A stretch of 50,279 nucleotides of DNA from Candidatus Parcubacteria bacterium (GTDB lineage Bacteria > Patescibacteriota > Saccharimonadia > Saccharimonadales > 2-12-FULL-41-12), in the NCBI GenBank assembly GCA_019347895.1, contig JAHWKM010000008.1, forward strand, positions 1 to 50,279, given 5' to 3'. A program made the position numbers and the translations under genes. The notes under the pieces are model-generated. The model saw only the letters and a list, made by a program, of their open reading frames with translations. It made no database searches and was not told where the DNA came from. Positions 1-7,047 of the stretch are shown piece after piece; within the stretch, counting starts at the first letter, position 1; the number at the start of each line of letters is the position of its first letter.

Positions 1-330
1 AATTATTTAAAATACAAAGCCGAAGAGGTAATCGTGCCTAAAGCTAATTCGTTGGCTCGCCTGCATAAACTTAACCCGGCTTCTATAACGGTAAAAAAGC
101 TAAGGTCGCGCTGGGGCAGCTGTGATCACGGGAAAAATATAAAGTTAAGCCTTTATCTTTATAGCCTGCCGGAAGAGCTTTGGAATTATGTGCTCTGCCA
201 TGAACTGGCTCATCTTGAGCATCTCAATCATAGCCGGCAATTCTGGAATACTGTAGAATCAATGTATCCAAATTATAAATCAGCCAGAAAATCATTAAAA
301 GATCACGCCCCGGGCGTTTACTTATTTTGA
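1..330 (+). CDS. YgjP/DUF45-like zinc metallopeptidase, 5' partial
   Basis: The frame is open from the first base of the window (no stop before the GTG at 34), so this is the C-terminal 109 residues of a longer protein whose start lies outside. Two motifs mark the YgjP/DUF45 (WLM-like) family: RSRWGSC, and the zinc-binding HELAH followed by NHSRQFW. The usual Pro-Asn/Asp-Tyr-Lys stretch follows near the end. Members are predicted zinc-dependent hydrolases; the substrate is generally unknown. The following gene starts 60 bases downstream and has its own promoter, so the two need not be co-transcribed. Family assignment is firm, function is not. Confidence 0.85.
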   Translation, partial: NYLKYKAEEVIVPKANSLARLHKLNPASITVKKLRSRWGSCDHGKNIKLSLYLYSLPEELWNYVLCHELAHLEHLNHSRQFWNTVESMYPNYKSARKSLKDHAPGVYLF

Positions 331-332
331 TT

Positions 333-362
333 TTTACATTGTTACAATAGTTGTGCGATAAT
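333..362 (+). promoter_or_regulatory. promoter of the histidine kinase gene
   Basis: TTTACA (333-338), an 18-base spacer and GATAAT (357-362). A TG dinucleotide sits one base before the -10, giving an extended -10 box. It lies in the 60-base gap before the kinase start at 391. Seen in sequence; activity is inferred. Confidence 0.5.
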
Positions 363-390
363 AAGCAAAAGGGTTTAACTAAATACCAAA

Positions 391-1503
391 ATGGATAGTA
401 AAAATTCAAAAATTCATTCTGCTTCAGTAGCTTCGGCCGAGTTCGAGCGCGAGCGCCTTATGAGCTTGATAAATAGTATGGGCGACGCTGTTATCGCGGT
501 AGATGAAACTGCCAAGATCGTGCTCTACAATGCGGCCGCGTTAAGCATTTTTGACACCAATAAATCGCTGGTCGGTTTATCTATCAATGATGTAATGAAA
601 ATAATTGATAAGAATAACCAGCCAATTGACTTCAATGAATATATTTTGTCTTGCCGGACACAGCAATCCAACCGCGAATTCCGCTTTAAATACCCGGATG
701 AAACCTCAATAAATATATATATCAGCGTGGCGCCGGTAAAGCTTGGGTGGGGTAAAAGCGGACGCCAAGGATATGTCATCTTGATGCGCGACATTACCCG
801 GGAAAAATCGCTAGAAGAAGAAAGAGACGAGTTCATTAGCGTAATCAGCCATGAGCTTAGAACGCCCATAGCGATTTCCGAAGGCGAGGTCAGCAACGCG
901 CTTTACTTAGCAGAAAAAATAGGCGCCAACCAGCAAGTCACGGACGCTATAAACGCAGCTCACGAGCAAATTTTGTTCTTAAGCGAAATGGTTAACGATC
1001 TGGCTACCTTGTCGCGGGCCGAACGCGGCAAACTGGAAGTAGAGATTGAGAAAATTAACATCCATGATTTGCTGGAGGAACTTCGAACCGATTATGAGCC
1101 GCAAGCCGGCGAAAAGGGCTTGAAGCTAAATATTAAAGTGGACTCTGATGTCTCAATGCTCAGTTCAAGCAAGCTGTATGTCCGCGAAATACTGCAAAAT
1201 TTTATAACCAACGCTATTAAATACACTGAAGCCGGATCGGTTAGCGTTTCCGCGCACAAAAACGAAAGCGGCATACGGTTTGAAGTTTCAGATACAGGAA
1301 TTGGTATAAGCAAGCCCGATCAGCAAAAAGTTTTTGACAAATTTTTTCGCAGCGAAGATTACCGTACTAAAGCCAGCAGCGGCAGCGGACTAGGGCTTTA
1401 TGTCACCCTTAAGTTAGCCAGATTAATCCACGCCGAAATTGATATAAAAAGCGAGCTAAACGAAGGCTCGACATTTATAATAGATATACCCGATTTAAAA
1501 TAA
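391..1503 (+). CDS. cytoplasmic PAS-domain sensor histidine kinase
   Basis: A 370-residue sensor kinase that autophosphorylates on histidine and passes the phosphate to a response regulator. A PAS domain covers about residues 20-140. The H-box SHELRTP has the phospho-acceptor His at 154. The ATPase domain shows the N-box Asn near 274, the DTGIGIS G1 box from 301 and the GSGLGLYV G2 box near 331. There is no signal peptide or membrane segment, so it should sense a cytoplasmic or redox/ligand cue through the PAS domain. No response regulator gene is adjacent, so it is an orphan within this window. The ATG at 391 gives a full-length PAS domain and is preceded by a promoter-like sequence rather than a clear Shine-Dalgarno site. 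Confidence 0.93.
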   Translation: MDSKNSKIHSASVASAEFERERLMSLINSMGDAVIAVDETAKIVLYNAAALSIFDTNKSLVGLSINDVMKIIDKNNQPIDFNEYILSCRTQQSNREFRFKYPDETSINIYISVAPVKLGWGKSGRQGYVILMRDITREKSLEEERDEFISVISHELRTPIAISEGEVSNALYLAEKIGANQQVTDAINAAHEQILFLSEMVNDLATLSRAERGKLEVEIEKINIHDLLEELRTDYEPQAGEKGLKLNIKVDSDVSMLSSSKLYVREILQNFITNAIKYTEAGSVSVSAHKNESGIRFEVSDTGIGISKPDQQKVFDKFFRSEDYRTKASSGSGLGLYVTLKLARLIHAEIDIKSELNEGSTFIIDIPDLK

Positions 1504-1505
1504 TA

Positions 1506-1534
1506 TTGACTCTGTTAACGGCGTGTAGTAATAT
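1506..1534 (+). promoter_or_regulatory. sigma70-type promoter upstream of secE
   Basis: TTGACT (1506-1511), a 17-base spacer and TAATAT (1529-1534), directly after the kinase stop codon. Transcription would start near 1541, only a few bases before the hairpin-plus-T-run at 1548-1574. Confidence 0.55.
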
Positions 1535-1547
1535 TGACACTTGACGG

Positions 1548-1574
1548 CCTGCTCTATGCTAGAGTAGGTTTTTT
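1548..1574 (+). terminator. intrinsic terminator or leader attenuator before secE
   Basis: A 9-bp stem (1548-1556 with 1560-1568, one G-U pair) closes a 3-base loop and is followed by six T's. It could end the kinase transcript. If the 1506-1534 promoter is used, it lies at the very start of the secE-nusG leader and would act as an attenuator. Confidence 0.65.
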
Positions 1575-1600
1575 GCTTAAGGAGAGACTAAAGGACAAAA

Positions 1601-2032
1601 ATGGCTGAAGGCGATAATCAAAAACCAAGAAGACGGATAAGGCAGGAAAAAACCAAGCCGTCCATGCGTGAATTGGGTAAAATCCCGGAAAAAGTAAAAA
1701 AACCGGGAAGGATACGCAAAGTTGGTTCTAAAGTCAGCTCGCCATTGAATAAACCGTTTAACAAACTTCGTTCGCTATACGGCCGGGAGTATCTTTTCTT
1801 AAAGCTTCCCGAGAATAAAGCTGGAAAGATATTAAACAAACGCGTTAGGATTGTGCCGCAGTTTCTAAAGAATGCCTGGGCAGAAATACGCCAGACATCC
1901 TGGCCGAATAGGCATGAAACAATCCGGCTTTCATTCGCCGTTTTTGTTTTTGCGACAATTTTTGCAGTAATCATATCCCTGCTCGACCTCGGTCTTGACA
2001 AGCTGTTTCGTGAATTTATTATAAAGGTTTAA
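1601..2032 (+). CDS. secE: preprotein translocase subunit SecE
   Basis: SecE is the essential small subunit of the SecYEG channel. The diagnostic C-terminal part, residues about 80-143, has the amphipathic helix AEIRQTSWPNRHE followed by one membrane segment (about 106-130). At 143 residues it is twice the usual 60-70. The extra N-terminal 80 residues are basic and rich in Lys, Arg and Pro, with no recognised domain. The position immediately before nusG and L11/L1 is the classic bacterial order. AAGGAGAG lies about 15-20 bases before the ATG at 1601. It is 19 bases upstream of nusG, so they are almost certainly co-transcribed. Confidence 0.93.
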   Translation: MAEGDNQKPRRRIRQEKTKPSMRELGKIPEKVKKPGRIRKVGSKVSSPLNKPFNKLRSLYGREYLFLKLPENKAGKILNKRVRIVPQFLKNAWAEIRQTSWPNRHETIRLSFAVFVFATIFAVIISLLDLGLDKLFREFIIKV

Positions 2033-2051
2033 GGAGAAAGGGGCTTTTGAT

Positions 2052-2597
2052 ATGGGTTCTCAACGCTACGATGAAACAAAGCAGTGGTACGCCATTCATA
2101 CCTATAGCGGCTACGAAGAAAAAGTAGCTGAATCCATCCGCCAGCGGGCTGACAGTTTGGATATGAAAGACAAGATCTTTCAGGTATTAGTGCCGAAAGA
2201 AAAAATGATCGAGATAAAAAACGGCAAGCGCAAAGTCGTAGAAAAGCGAATCTTCCAAGGGTATGTTCTAGTGCATATGAAGCTAAGCGAAGATGCCTGG
2301 TATATAGTCCGTAACACTCCTAACGTTACGGGTTTCGTGGGAACCGGTATTGACCCGAGCCCGATTTCCGATGATGAAATGGATAAAATCAATAAGCGAA
2401 TGGGTCTCAAGGAACCAAAACATAAAATGGACTACAACCTGGGCGACGTCGTAAGCATAATAGACGGACCATTCAAAGGTTTTGACGGCAGCGTCAGCGA
2501 AGTAGACGAAACCAAGGGCAAGCTGAAAGTCCTAGTCAATATGTTTGGCCGCGAGACTCCAGTAGAGCTAGATAGCCTCCAAGTCAAGAGTGTATAA
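2052..2597 (+). CDS. nusG: transcription termination/antitermination factor NusG
   Basis: NusG binds RNA polymerase and modulates pausing, Rho-dependent termination and transcription-translation coupling. The 181-residue protein has the NGN domain (starting WYAIHTYSGYEEKV, with VRNTPNVTGFVG) to about residue 115. It ends with a KOW domain (DGPFKGFDGSVSEVD) at about 135-175. The length is standard. It follows secE by 19 bases, with AAGGAGAAAGG upstream of the ATG. The stop codon lies one base before the ATG of the next small gene, which suggests translational coupling. Confidence 0.97.
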   Translation: MGSQRYDETKQWYAIHTYSGYEEKVAESIRQRADSLDMKDKIFQVLVPKEKMIEIKNGKRKVVEKRIFQGYVLVHMKLSEDAWYIVRNTPNVTGFVGTGIDPSPISDDEMDKINKRMGLKEPKHKMDYNLGDVVSIIDGPFKGFDGSVSEVDETKGKLKVLVNMFGRETPVELDSLQVKSV

Positions 2598-2598
2598 T

Positions 2599-2949
2599 AT
2601 GCATCCAATTGAAGAACGCGCAGGTCACGAAAAGTTTATAGAAGCTCATATTAAAGAGGGTTCTGATATTCCACTCGAAACCATGATGTTCTATGTAAGA
2701 GATCCAATAATGCTTGAGGATGTTTTAAATATGAATCTAGCGACAGCAAGATTAATAGTTGAGCTTCAGCATGGCATTGATGCAAGAGATCGCCGGGATG
2801 GATTAGTCGAAGTTGCGATTGCGGGGTTAAAGCATTTTAGAACTAGCCAAGTTAGCGCCAATATGTTACGGAGTAGAGTAATCGGGTCAAATCCAAATAG
2901 ATATAGAGGCAATAAAGCCCAAGGTAAAAGCACTAGGCACAGAGGCTAA
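2599..2949 (+). CDS. unknown small protein inside the nusG-rplK operon
   Basis: A 116-residue protein with no family that I recognise. The ATG at 2599 is chosen because it lies one base after the nusG stop; a GTG at 2590 in the same frame would overlap nusG. The sequence is soluble and mixed alpha, with an acidic N-terminal half and a strongly basic Ser/Arg/Lys/Gly tail ending in QGKSTRHRG, typical of a nucleic-acid-binding tail. The frame is fully open and in step with the operon. Codon use is somewhat more AT-rich than in nusG. A possible role near ribosomes or RNA is inference from position and tail only. Confidence 0.6.
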   Translation: MHPIEERAGHEKFIEAHIKEGSDIPLETMMFYVRDPIMLEDVLNMNLATARLIVELQHGIDARDRRDGLVEVAIAGLKHFRTSQVSANMLRSRVIGSNPNRYRGNKAQGKSTRHRG

Positions 2950-2954
2950 TTCTG

Positions 2955-2963
2955 TGCTATAAT
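2955..2963 (+). promoter_or_regulatory. extended -10 promoter before rplK
   Basis: TG at 2955-2956, one base, then a perfect TATAAT at 2958-2963. No good -35 is visible at the expected place. Transcription would start near 2970, giving an rplK leader of about 80 bases that contains the GGAGG stretch near 3010 and a GC-rich hairpin. Confidence 0.5.
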
Positions 2964-3048
2964 ATGTTTGTTACGCACTTCTGTCTTTTATAAAGTAAAA
3001 AGAAAGGGAAGGAGGGCGGTTGAGCAAGGCTCCCGCTCGAAAAATTCA

Positions 3049-3477
3049 ATGGCAGAGAAAAAGATCAAAGCAAATCTAAAGATGAAGATTCCAGCCGGCA
3101 AGGCTACCGCCGCTCCTCCGGTAGGCAGTACTTTGGGTCAGTACGGTGTTAATATGATGGATTTTATCCAGCCGTTTAACGACGCCACCAAAGAAATGCG
3201 CGGCAATGTCACTGCGCACATTACTGTATTCGATGATAGAACTATGAAATTCCGTGTTGTTAGCGAGCCTGTCGACGATCAAATAAGATCAAAAGTGGGC
3301 ATACAAAAAGGTTCAGGCAAACCTAACACTGAGAAAATAGACAAAAAGCTATCGGATGCGGATTTAACGGCAATCGCCGAAACCAAAGCCCAGGATATGA
3401 ACACCGACGATATAGAATCAGTAAAAAAAATGGTAGCCGGAACCGCCCGCAGCATGGGAGTGGAGATAGAAAAATAA
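3049..3477 (+). CDS. rplK: 50S ribosomal protein L11
   Basis: L11 forms the stalk base and the GTPase-associated centre on 23S rRNA. The start MAEKKIKANLKMKIPAGKA with PPVGSTLGQYGVNMMDF is the standard L11 N-terminus, so the ATG at 3049 is preferred to an in-frame upstream start at 2968 that would add 27 unrelated residues. Length is 142, as usual. A GGAGG lies about 35 bases upstream. A hairpin (GAGC/GCTC with flanking GC pairs) between it and the start could bring it closer. The final A of the TAA stop is the first base of the next ATG. Confidence 0.96.
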   Translation: MAEKKIKANLKMKIPAGKATAAPPVGSTLGQYGVNMMDFIQPFNDATKEMRGNVTAHITVFDDRTMKFRVVSEPVDDQIRSKVGIQKGSGKPNTEKIDKKLSDADLTAIAETKAQDMNTDDIESVKKMVAGTARSMGVEIEK

Positions 3478-3707
3478 TGGCACCTGAAGCAATTCCCGCA
3501 AATGATCTAAACAGCGAGTCCGAAGCCCTTAAGCCTGCACTAGAGCTTGTTCAAAATGCGGAAGGTGTAAGAAATCTTAACAGAGTATTTGGAGATGATT
3601 TGAAAGCACTGGGCGATGTTGCTTCAGACGCCAGTTTAAATGATGCATTAATGAGGCAACCGCAAACGAGTGTTTTACAAACAATACGAGCCGCGAACGG
3701 ACAATAA
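3477..3707 (+). CDS. unknown small protein coupled to rplK
   Basis: A 76-residue acidic protein starting on the last base of the rplK stop (TAATG overlap), so its translation should be coupled to L11. It is predicted mostly helical, without membrane segments, cysteines or motifs I recognise. Composition is rich in Ala, Leu, Asn and Asp, ending in RAANGQ. It sits between rplK and rplA, which are normally adjacent in bacteria. It may be a lineage-specific ribosome-linked protein, or a recent gene that merely exploits coupling. The tight overlap favours a real gene. Confidence 0.55.
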   Translation: MAPEAIPANDLNSESEALKPALELVQNAEGVRNLNRVFGDDLKALGDVASDASLNDALMRQPQTSVLQTIRAANGQ

Positions 3708-3765
3708 AATAACTTACATATTGTGGGAGGTTGAATAGCCGCTTGAACCACTAAAGGAGATAACT

Positions 3766-4869
3766 ATGGCTAAGAAAGCCGAATTACTAAAAGAAGCTAA
3801 GAAGCTCAAGCTTGATGTGAGTGAAAAAAATAAAATTGCCGAAATAGAAGCGGCTATAAAAAAATCCAAAGCCAAAGAAGAACCGGCCAGGCAAACTACC
3901 GATACGCCCTTTAATACCGATGAGAAAGTCGATATCACAAAAGCAGCCATTGATTCAGCCCAGCAAGAAGCAGATGTTATTGCGGAAAAACGCTCGCCTG
4001 ATATTGTATCTGACCAAGCTGACCGCACACAAACGCAACAGTTAGCTAAAGCCGGCAAACGCAGCGAAAAAGGTTTAAAAGAGACTGAAGCCAGACAGGA
4101 GAAAATAGAGCACCAAAAACACCGCGAAGAGACAACCGATGAAGCCGAATCTAAACCAAAGCAACCCATAAAGCCTCCGCGCAGCAGGATAGAACGCCGC
4201 GGCAAGAAATACCGGGAAGCAGCCAAAGCAATTGAAAGAAACAAACTATATAGCCTGCCGGAAGCCATCGACCTAGCAATAAAATCTGCGACAACTAAGT
4301 TTGACTCGACTATTGAATTACACGTTAGGCTAAACGTAGACCCCAAGCAAGCCGACCAAAACATAAGAGACAATGTAGTCTTGCCGGCCGGTACCGGTAA
4401 AACACTGAGGGTTGCGGTACTTGCCGAGGAAGACGATGCTAAAAAAGCGCTGAAAGCCGGAGCTGACAAAGCCGGCAACGAGGATCTGTTAGCCGAAATC
4501 GCCAAGGAACAGCTGGACTTTGACGTACTAATAGCCACACCTAACCTAATGGTTAAACTAGCTAAACACGCTAGAGTTCTAGGGCCTCGCGGCTTAATGC
4601 CAAATCCAAAAAGCGGCACGGTAACCGCTGACGTTACTAAGGCTGTAGAGCAGTCTAAGGCCGGCAAAATAGAATATAGAGTTGACAGCACCGGGATCAT
4701 ACATGCCGGAGCAGGCAAGGTCAGCTTTGGCGCCCAGAAACTTCAAACCAACCTGGAAGCTGTATTAGATAGCATCAAACAGAACAAGCCATCAAGTATC
4801 AAAGGCGCTTTTATAAACTCTGCCTATGTAACAACCACTATGGGCCCCTCCATCAAAATCCAAACATAA
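3766..4869 (+). CDS. rplA: 50S ribosomal protein L1 with long N-terminal extension
   Basis: L1 forms the mobile L1 stalk and commonly represses its own operon by binding mRNA. The L1 core starts near residue 140 (RGKKYREAAKAIER) and contains KFDSTIELHVRLNVDPKQ, GTGKT and LGPRGLMPNPKSGTV, ending at TTMGPSIKI. The protein is 367 residues against about 230 normally. The first 140 are charged and Lys/Glu/Ala-rich. The opening 35 residues (KKAELLKEAKKLKLDV...) resemble a short helix-extended-helix (SAP/Rho-N-like) nucleic-acid module, which is inference. AAAGGAG precedes the ATG. After the TAA the same frame stays open with a Pro/Lys/Glu tail (see findings). Confidence 0.95.
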   Translation: MAKKAELLKEAKKLKLDVSEKNKIAEIEAAIKKSKAKEEPARQTTDTPFNTDEKVDITKAAIDSAQQEADVIAEKRSPDIVSDQADRTQTQQLAKAGKRSEKGLKETEARQEKIEHQKHREETTDEAESKPKQPIKPPRSRIERRGKKYREAAKAIERNKLYSLPEAIDLAIKSATTKFDSTIELHVRLNVDPKQADQNIRDNVVLPAGTGKTLRVAVLAEEDDAKKALKAGADKAGNEDLLAEIAKEQLDFDVLIATPNLMVKLAKHARVLGPRGLMPNPKSGTVTADVTKAVEQSKAGKIEYRVDSTGIIHAGAGKVSFGAQKLQTNLEAVLDSIKQNKPSSIKGAFINSAYVTTTMGPSIKIQT

Positions 4870-4905
4870 ACCCGTGATACCCTTGTCAATGATAATTTTG
4901 TAGCT

Positions 4906-4950
4906 CCAACCAAACCCGAACCCAAACCCAAACCCGAGCCTAAACCCAAC
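4906..4950 (+). repeat. AAACCC/GAACCC hexamer tract after rplA
   Basis: A short run of imperfect AAACCC and GAACCC units directly before the operon terminator. In the rplA frame it would encode Pro-Lys-Pro-Glu repeats. It may be a simple-sequence tract or the remnant of a C-terminal tail. Confidence 0.6.
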
Positions 4951-4961
4951 AAAGCGCAAAT

Positions 4962-5013
4962 AAAACAGTACCGAAAATTTGTCCGGCCGGACACAAAAGT
5001 GGTACTGTTTTTT
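4962..5013. terminator. bidirectional terminator between rplA and the dcd/dut gene
   Basis: An 11-bp perfect stem (4962-4972 with 5001-5011) encloses a second palindrome GTCCGGCCGGAC (4981-4992). A T-run follows on the plus strand, and an A-run precedes it (T-run on the minus strand). It lies between convergent genes and should stop both. Confidence 0.85.
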
Positions 5014-5061
5014 ATAATGTTAATTGAAAATTTATAATATTTAATTTTTAATTAAAAGGTG

Positions 5062-5709
5062 TTATTTGACTTTGTAGTTGGCTTTGAGGTCGCGGATTTG
5101 GCCGTTTTGGATTAGCTTGTTTTCGATGCGTTTTTCTTTAGCTACGCTTTGCACGTCCACGCCTTCTATAATGTCTTTTTTGTGGTAGCGGCTGGGGCGG
5201 GCTTTGGTTTCGCCTGTCAGTTTTTCAAAAACAATCTGGCAAAAACGTTCCCCCGGATACAAGCGCACAGTTTGTGATAAGGTGTTATTTTTGATCGGTA
5301 TCACCAGCTGGCCCTCGTAGCCGCTGTCGACTATGCCGGTCAAATCTACTGAGATGCCTTTACGGTTAGTGCTGGATCGAGGGTACATTACAGCCATAAG
5401 ATCAGACGGTATTTTGATAGTTTCCAAAGAGGAAACAAGCACGTGTTCGTTAGCCAGCAGGTCAAAATACTGTCCTTGCTCCAGCTCTATAATGTCGAAA
5501 TATTCAGGGCGGTCTTTAGCGTAATAATCCATATGCAGCGCTTCGCGCCCGGCCTTGGTCATATGCCAGGATTTAGGTATCAAAAAAGTAAACCCCAGCC
5601 GCAAATCAACCGAGTGAGCCTGCAGCTGGAACTCGTCCAAAGCCGGATTGAAGCCAATCTCACCCTTATGCGTATATTCTAATATTTCTTCACGCGTTAA
5701 TATCGCCAT
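5062..5709 (-). CDS. dCTP deaminase/dUTPase family protein, probably a dUTPase
   Basis: A 215-residue member of the trimeric dUTPase/dCTP-deaminase fold, which supplies dUMP for thymidylate synthesis and keeps uracil out of DNA. Motifs seen are QAHSVDLRLG, MYPRSSTNRKGISV and TGIVDSGYEGQLVIPIKN. The VDSGYEGQL segment fits dUTPase motif III with its catalytic Asp. Where dCTP deaminases have the catalytic Glu (the LEFYN-type strand), this protein reads IPIKN. Simple dUTPase activity is therefore the better guess, although overall length and N-terminus are deaminase-like. The ATG overlaps the DHFR stop by one base; it is third in a thyA-DHFR-dut operon, an arrangement that fits dTMP supply. Confidence 0.85.
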   Translation of the reverse strand: MAILTREEILEYTHKGEIGFNPALDEFQLQAHSVDLRLGFTFLIPKSWHMTKAGREALHMDYYAKDRPEYFDIIELEQGQYFDLLANEHVLVSSLETIKIPSDLMAVMYPRSSTNRKGISVDLTGIVDSGYEGQLVIPIKNNTLSQTVRLYPGERFCQIVFEKLTGETKARPSRYHKKDIIEGVDVQSVAKEKRIENKLIQNGQIRDLKANYKVK

Positions 5710-6203
5710 TATTTAATTACCTTATAGTGGAGCAGTACAGTATTTTCGTTAAACTTGCTCACACCGTTTAATGTCAATTTTGTATTTACATCCTCTTGCA
5801 GGAGCTTAATCCCTTTTCCAAACATTAAAGGTTCAAGAGTCAAGTATATATCAGTTACTACTCCGGCTTTTAAAAACATGGTGTAGATTGAACTTCCTCC
5901 GGCAATCGCGACTTGGCTGGCACCTTCAATTTTTAGTCTCTGAACTAACTGAGCCGGGGACTCACGGGTAGTCTCTACTTCCGGTTGTTCAATATTTTGG
6001 TGGCTGTAAACTATATTCCGGCGGCCGGGCAAAGGTTCCTTAAACGTCCGGTAGGTATTGCCTCCCATTATTAGTACGCCCGATTTCTTGGTCATTTCCC
6101 GAAAAAACTTTTTATCCTCAGAACTTGTCCAGTCAATAAGCTCATTGGAATTTCTGGCGATAAAGCCGTCGGCGGTCATAGCGGCAATAATATAAACTTT
6201 CAT
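5709..6203 (-). CDS. dihydrofolate reductase family protein
   Basis: A 164-residue DHFR/RibD-C fold protein. The N-terminus KVYIIAAMTADGFIARN, the active-site region IDWTSSEDKKFF with an acidic residue (Asp30) where DHFRs have theirs, VLIMGGNTY and the dinucleotide-binding AIAGGSSIY are all visible. It reduces dihydrofolate to tetrahydrofolate, the step needed because ThyA oxidises its folate cofactor. The ATG overlaps the thyA stop by four bases and its stop overlaps the next gene by one, so all three are coupled. A RibD-like reductase role is the alternative, but the neighbours favour DHFR. Confidence 0.85.
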   Translation of the reverse strand: MKVYIIAAMTADGFIARNSNELIDWTSSEDKKFFREMTKKSGVLIMGGNTYRTFKEPLPGRRNIVYSHQNIEQPEVETTRESPAQLVQRLKIEGASQVAIAGGSSIYTMFLKAGVVTDIYLTLEPLMFGKGIKLLQEDVNTKLTLNGVSKFNENTVLLHYKVIK

Positions 6204-7033
6204 AAGATTATTTTCAGTCCTTTTATCGCCTCCTTGGGCCGGTATTGCTGGTTTATGTTATCAAATATCTCTACTACAAGCTTTGTATCTTTGGACTGCG
6301 CGCGCTGGTATGATTTTTCGGGTAAGACAACTTTGATTTTTTTAGCAGAGACCTTGCGTCTGATCATTTCTTCCGCCGCACTATAATGCGTGTCGTAAAT
6401 GTGAGCGTTGGCAATTGTATGACTGTAGATACCCGGTTTTACGCCAAGTTTCTGCGCCAAAATAACCTGCAAAAGGGCAAAGCCGGCTACGTCATGCGGA
6501 AATCCTAAGATCATATCATTGGAACGAACAACATTCATAAAATGAAGTCGACCGCATATAATATTTACCACAAAAGTATAAGGGCAGGGAACATTGCCTT
6601 TGCTGACACCTCCCAAGCCATCGCTGGCCGGATCCCAGGTAATGACCACGCCCTGTCTGGATGACGGATCTTTAGCCAGCAACTCAACCAATTTGCCTAG
6701 CTGGTCGCGCCCGAAATGCCGGCGCCAGCGGTAGCCGTAAGCCACCGTTACGACGTCGCCTGGGTTGGTAAAATCATCCCAAATTTTTGTAAAATTCCGC
6801 AAGAAAATCTCCGGTTTGCGGGCGCCCGATATGAACCATATTTGCTCGGCAATAAACAGTTTTAGCGGTATTTTGCGCAGCGTTAAAAGCGGAAAACCGT
6901 CTTTTTCTATGTCGATGGAAAAATTTAGCCCGAAAGAAGCCGCCGTTTCATGGCCGGTGCGCGCATTTACTTCACGTGTACCTTCATTTAAAATTTTGCC
7001 AAGCAAATCTTGGTAGATTAAGTCAAAACTCAT
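6200..7033 (-). CDS. thyA: thymidylate synthase ThyA
   Basis: ThyA methylates dUMP to dTMP using methylene-THF. The 277-residue protein shows SSRQGVVITWDP, the nucleophile loop NVPCPYTF with Cys150, VRSNDMILGFPHDVAGFALLQ (dUMP and folate contacts) and HIYDTHY near the C-terminus. Length is close to the E. coli enzyme. It heads a minus-strand operon with the DHFR and the dUTPase-like gene. It is divergent from the deaminase gene starting at about 7048, with only 14 bases between the start codons. A second, unrelated thymidylate synthase domain (ThyX type) is encoded 0.6 kb away, which is unusual. Confidence 0.96.
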   Translation of the reverse strand: MSFDLIYQDLLGKILNEGTREVNARTGHETAASFGLNFSIDIEKDGFPLLTLRKIPLKLFIAEQIWFISGARKPEIFLRNFTKIWDDFTNPGDVVTVAYGYRWRRHFGRDQLGKLVELLAKDPSSRQGVVITWDPASDGLGGVSKGNVPCPYTFVVNIICGRLHFMNVVRSNDMILGFPHDVAGFALLQVILAQKLGVKPGIYSHTIANAHIYDTHYSAAEEMIRRKVSAKKIKVVLPEKSYQRAQSKDTKLVVEIFDNINQQYRPKEAIKGLKIIL

Positions 7034-7047
7034 TACCTTGGAATTAT

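Noticed and set aside
3722-3756. L1 autoregulatory site directly before rplA
   Set aside because: GTGG/CCAC and GGTT/AACC pairings exist but compete with each other and do not reproduce the known L1 site convincingly.
3714-4718. Long (334-codon) minus-strand open frame across rplA
   Set aside because: It is antisense to clear L1 sequence; the Ser/Ala/Leu-rich translation is a shadow of the Lys/Glu-rich extension.
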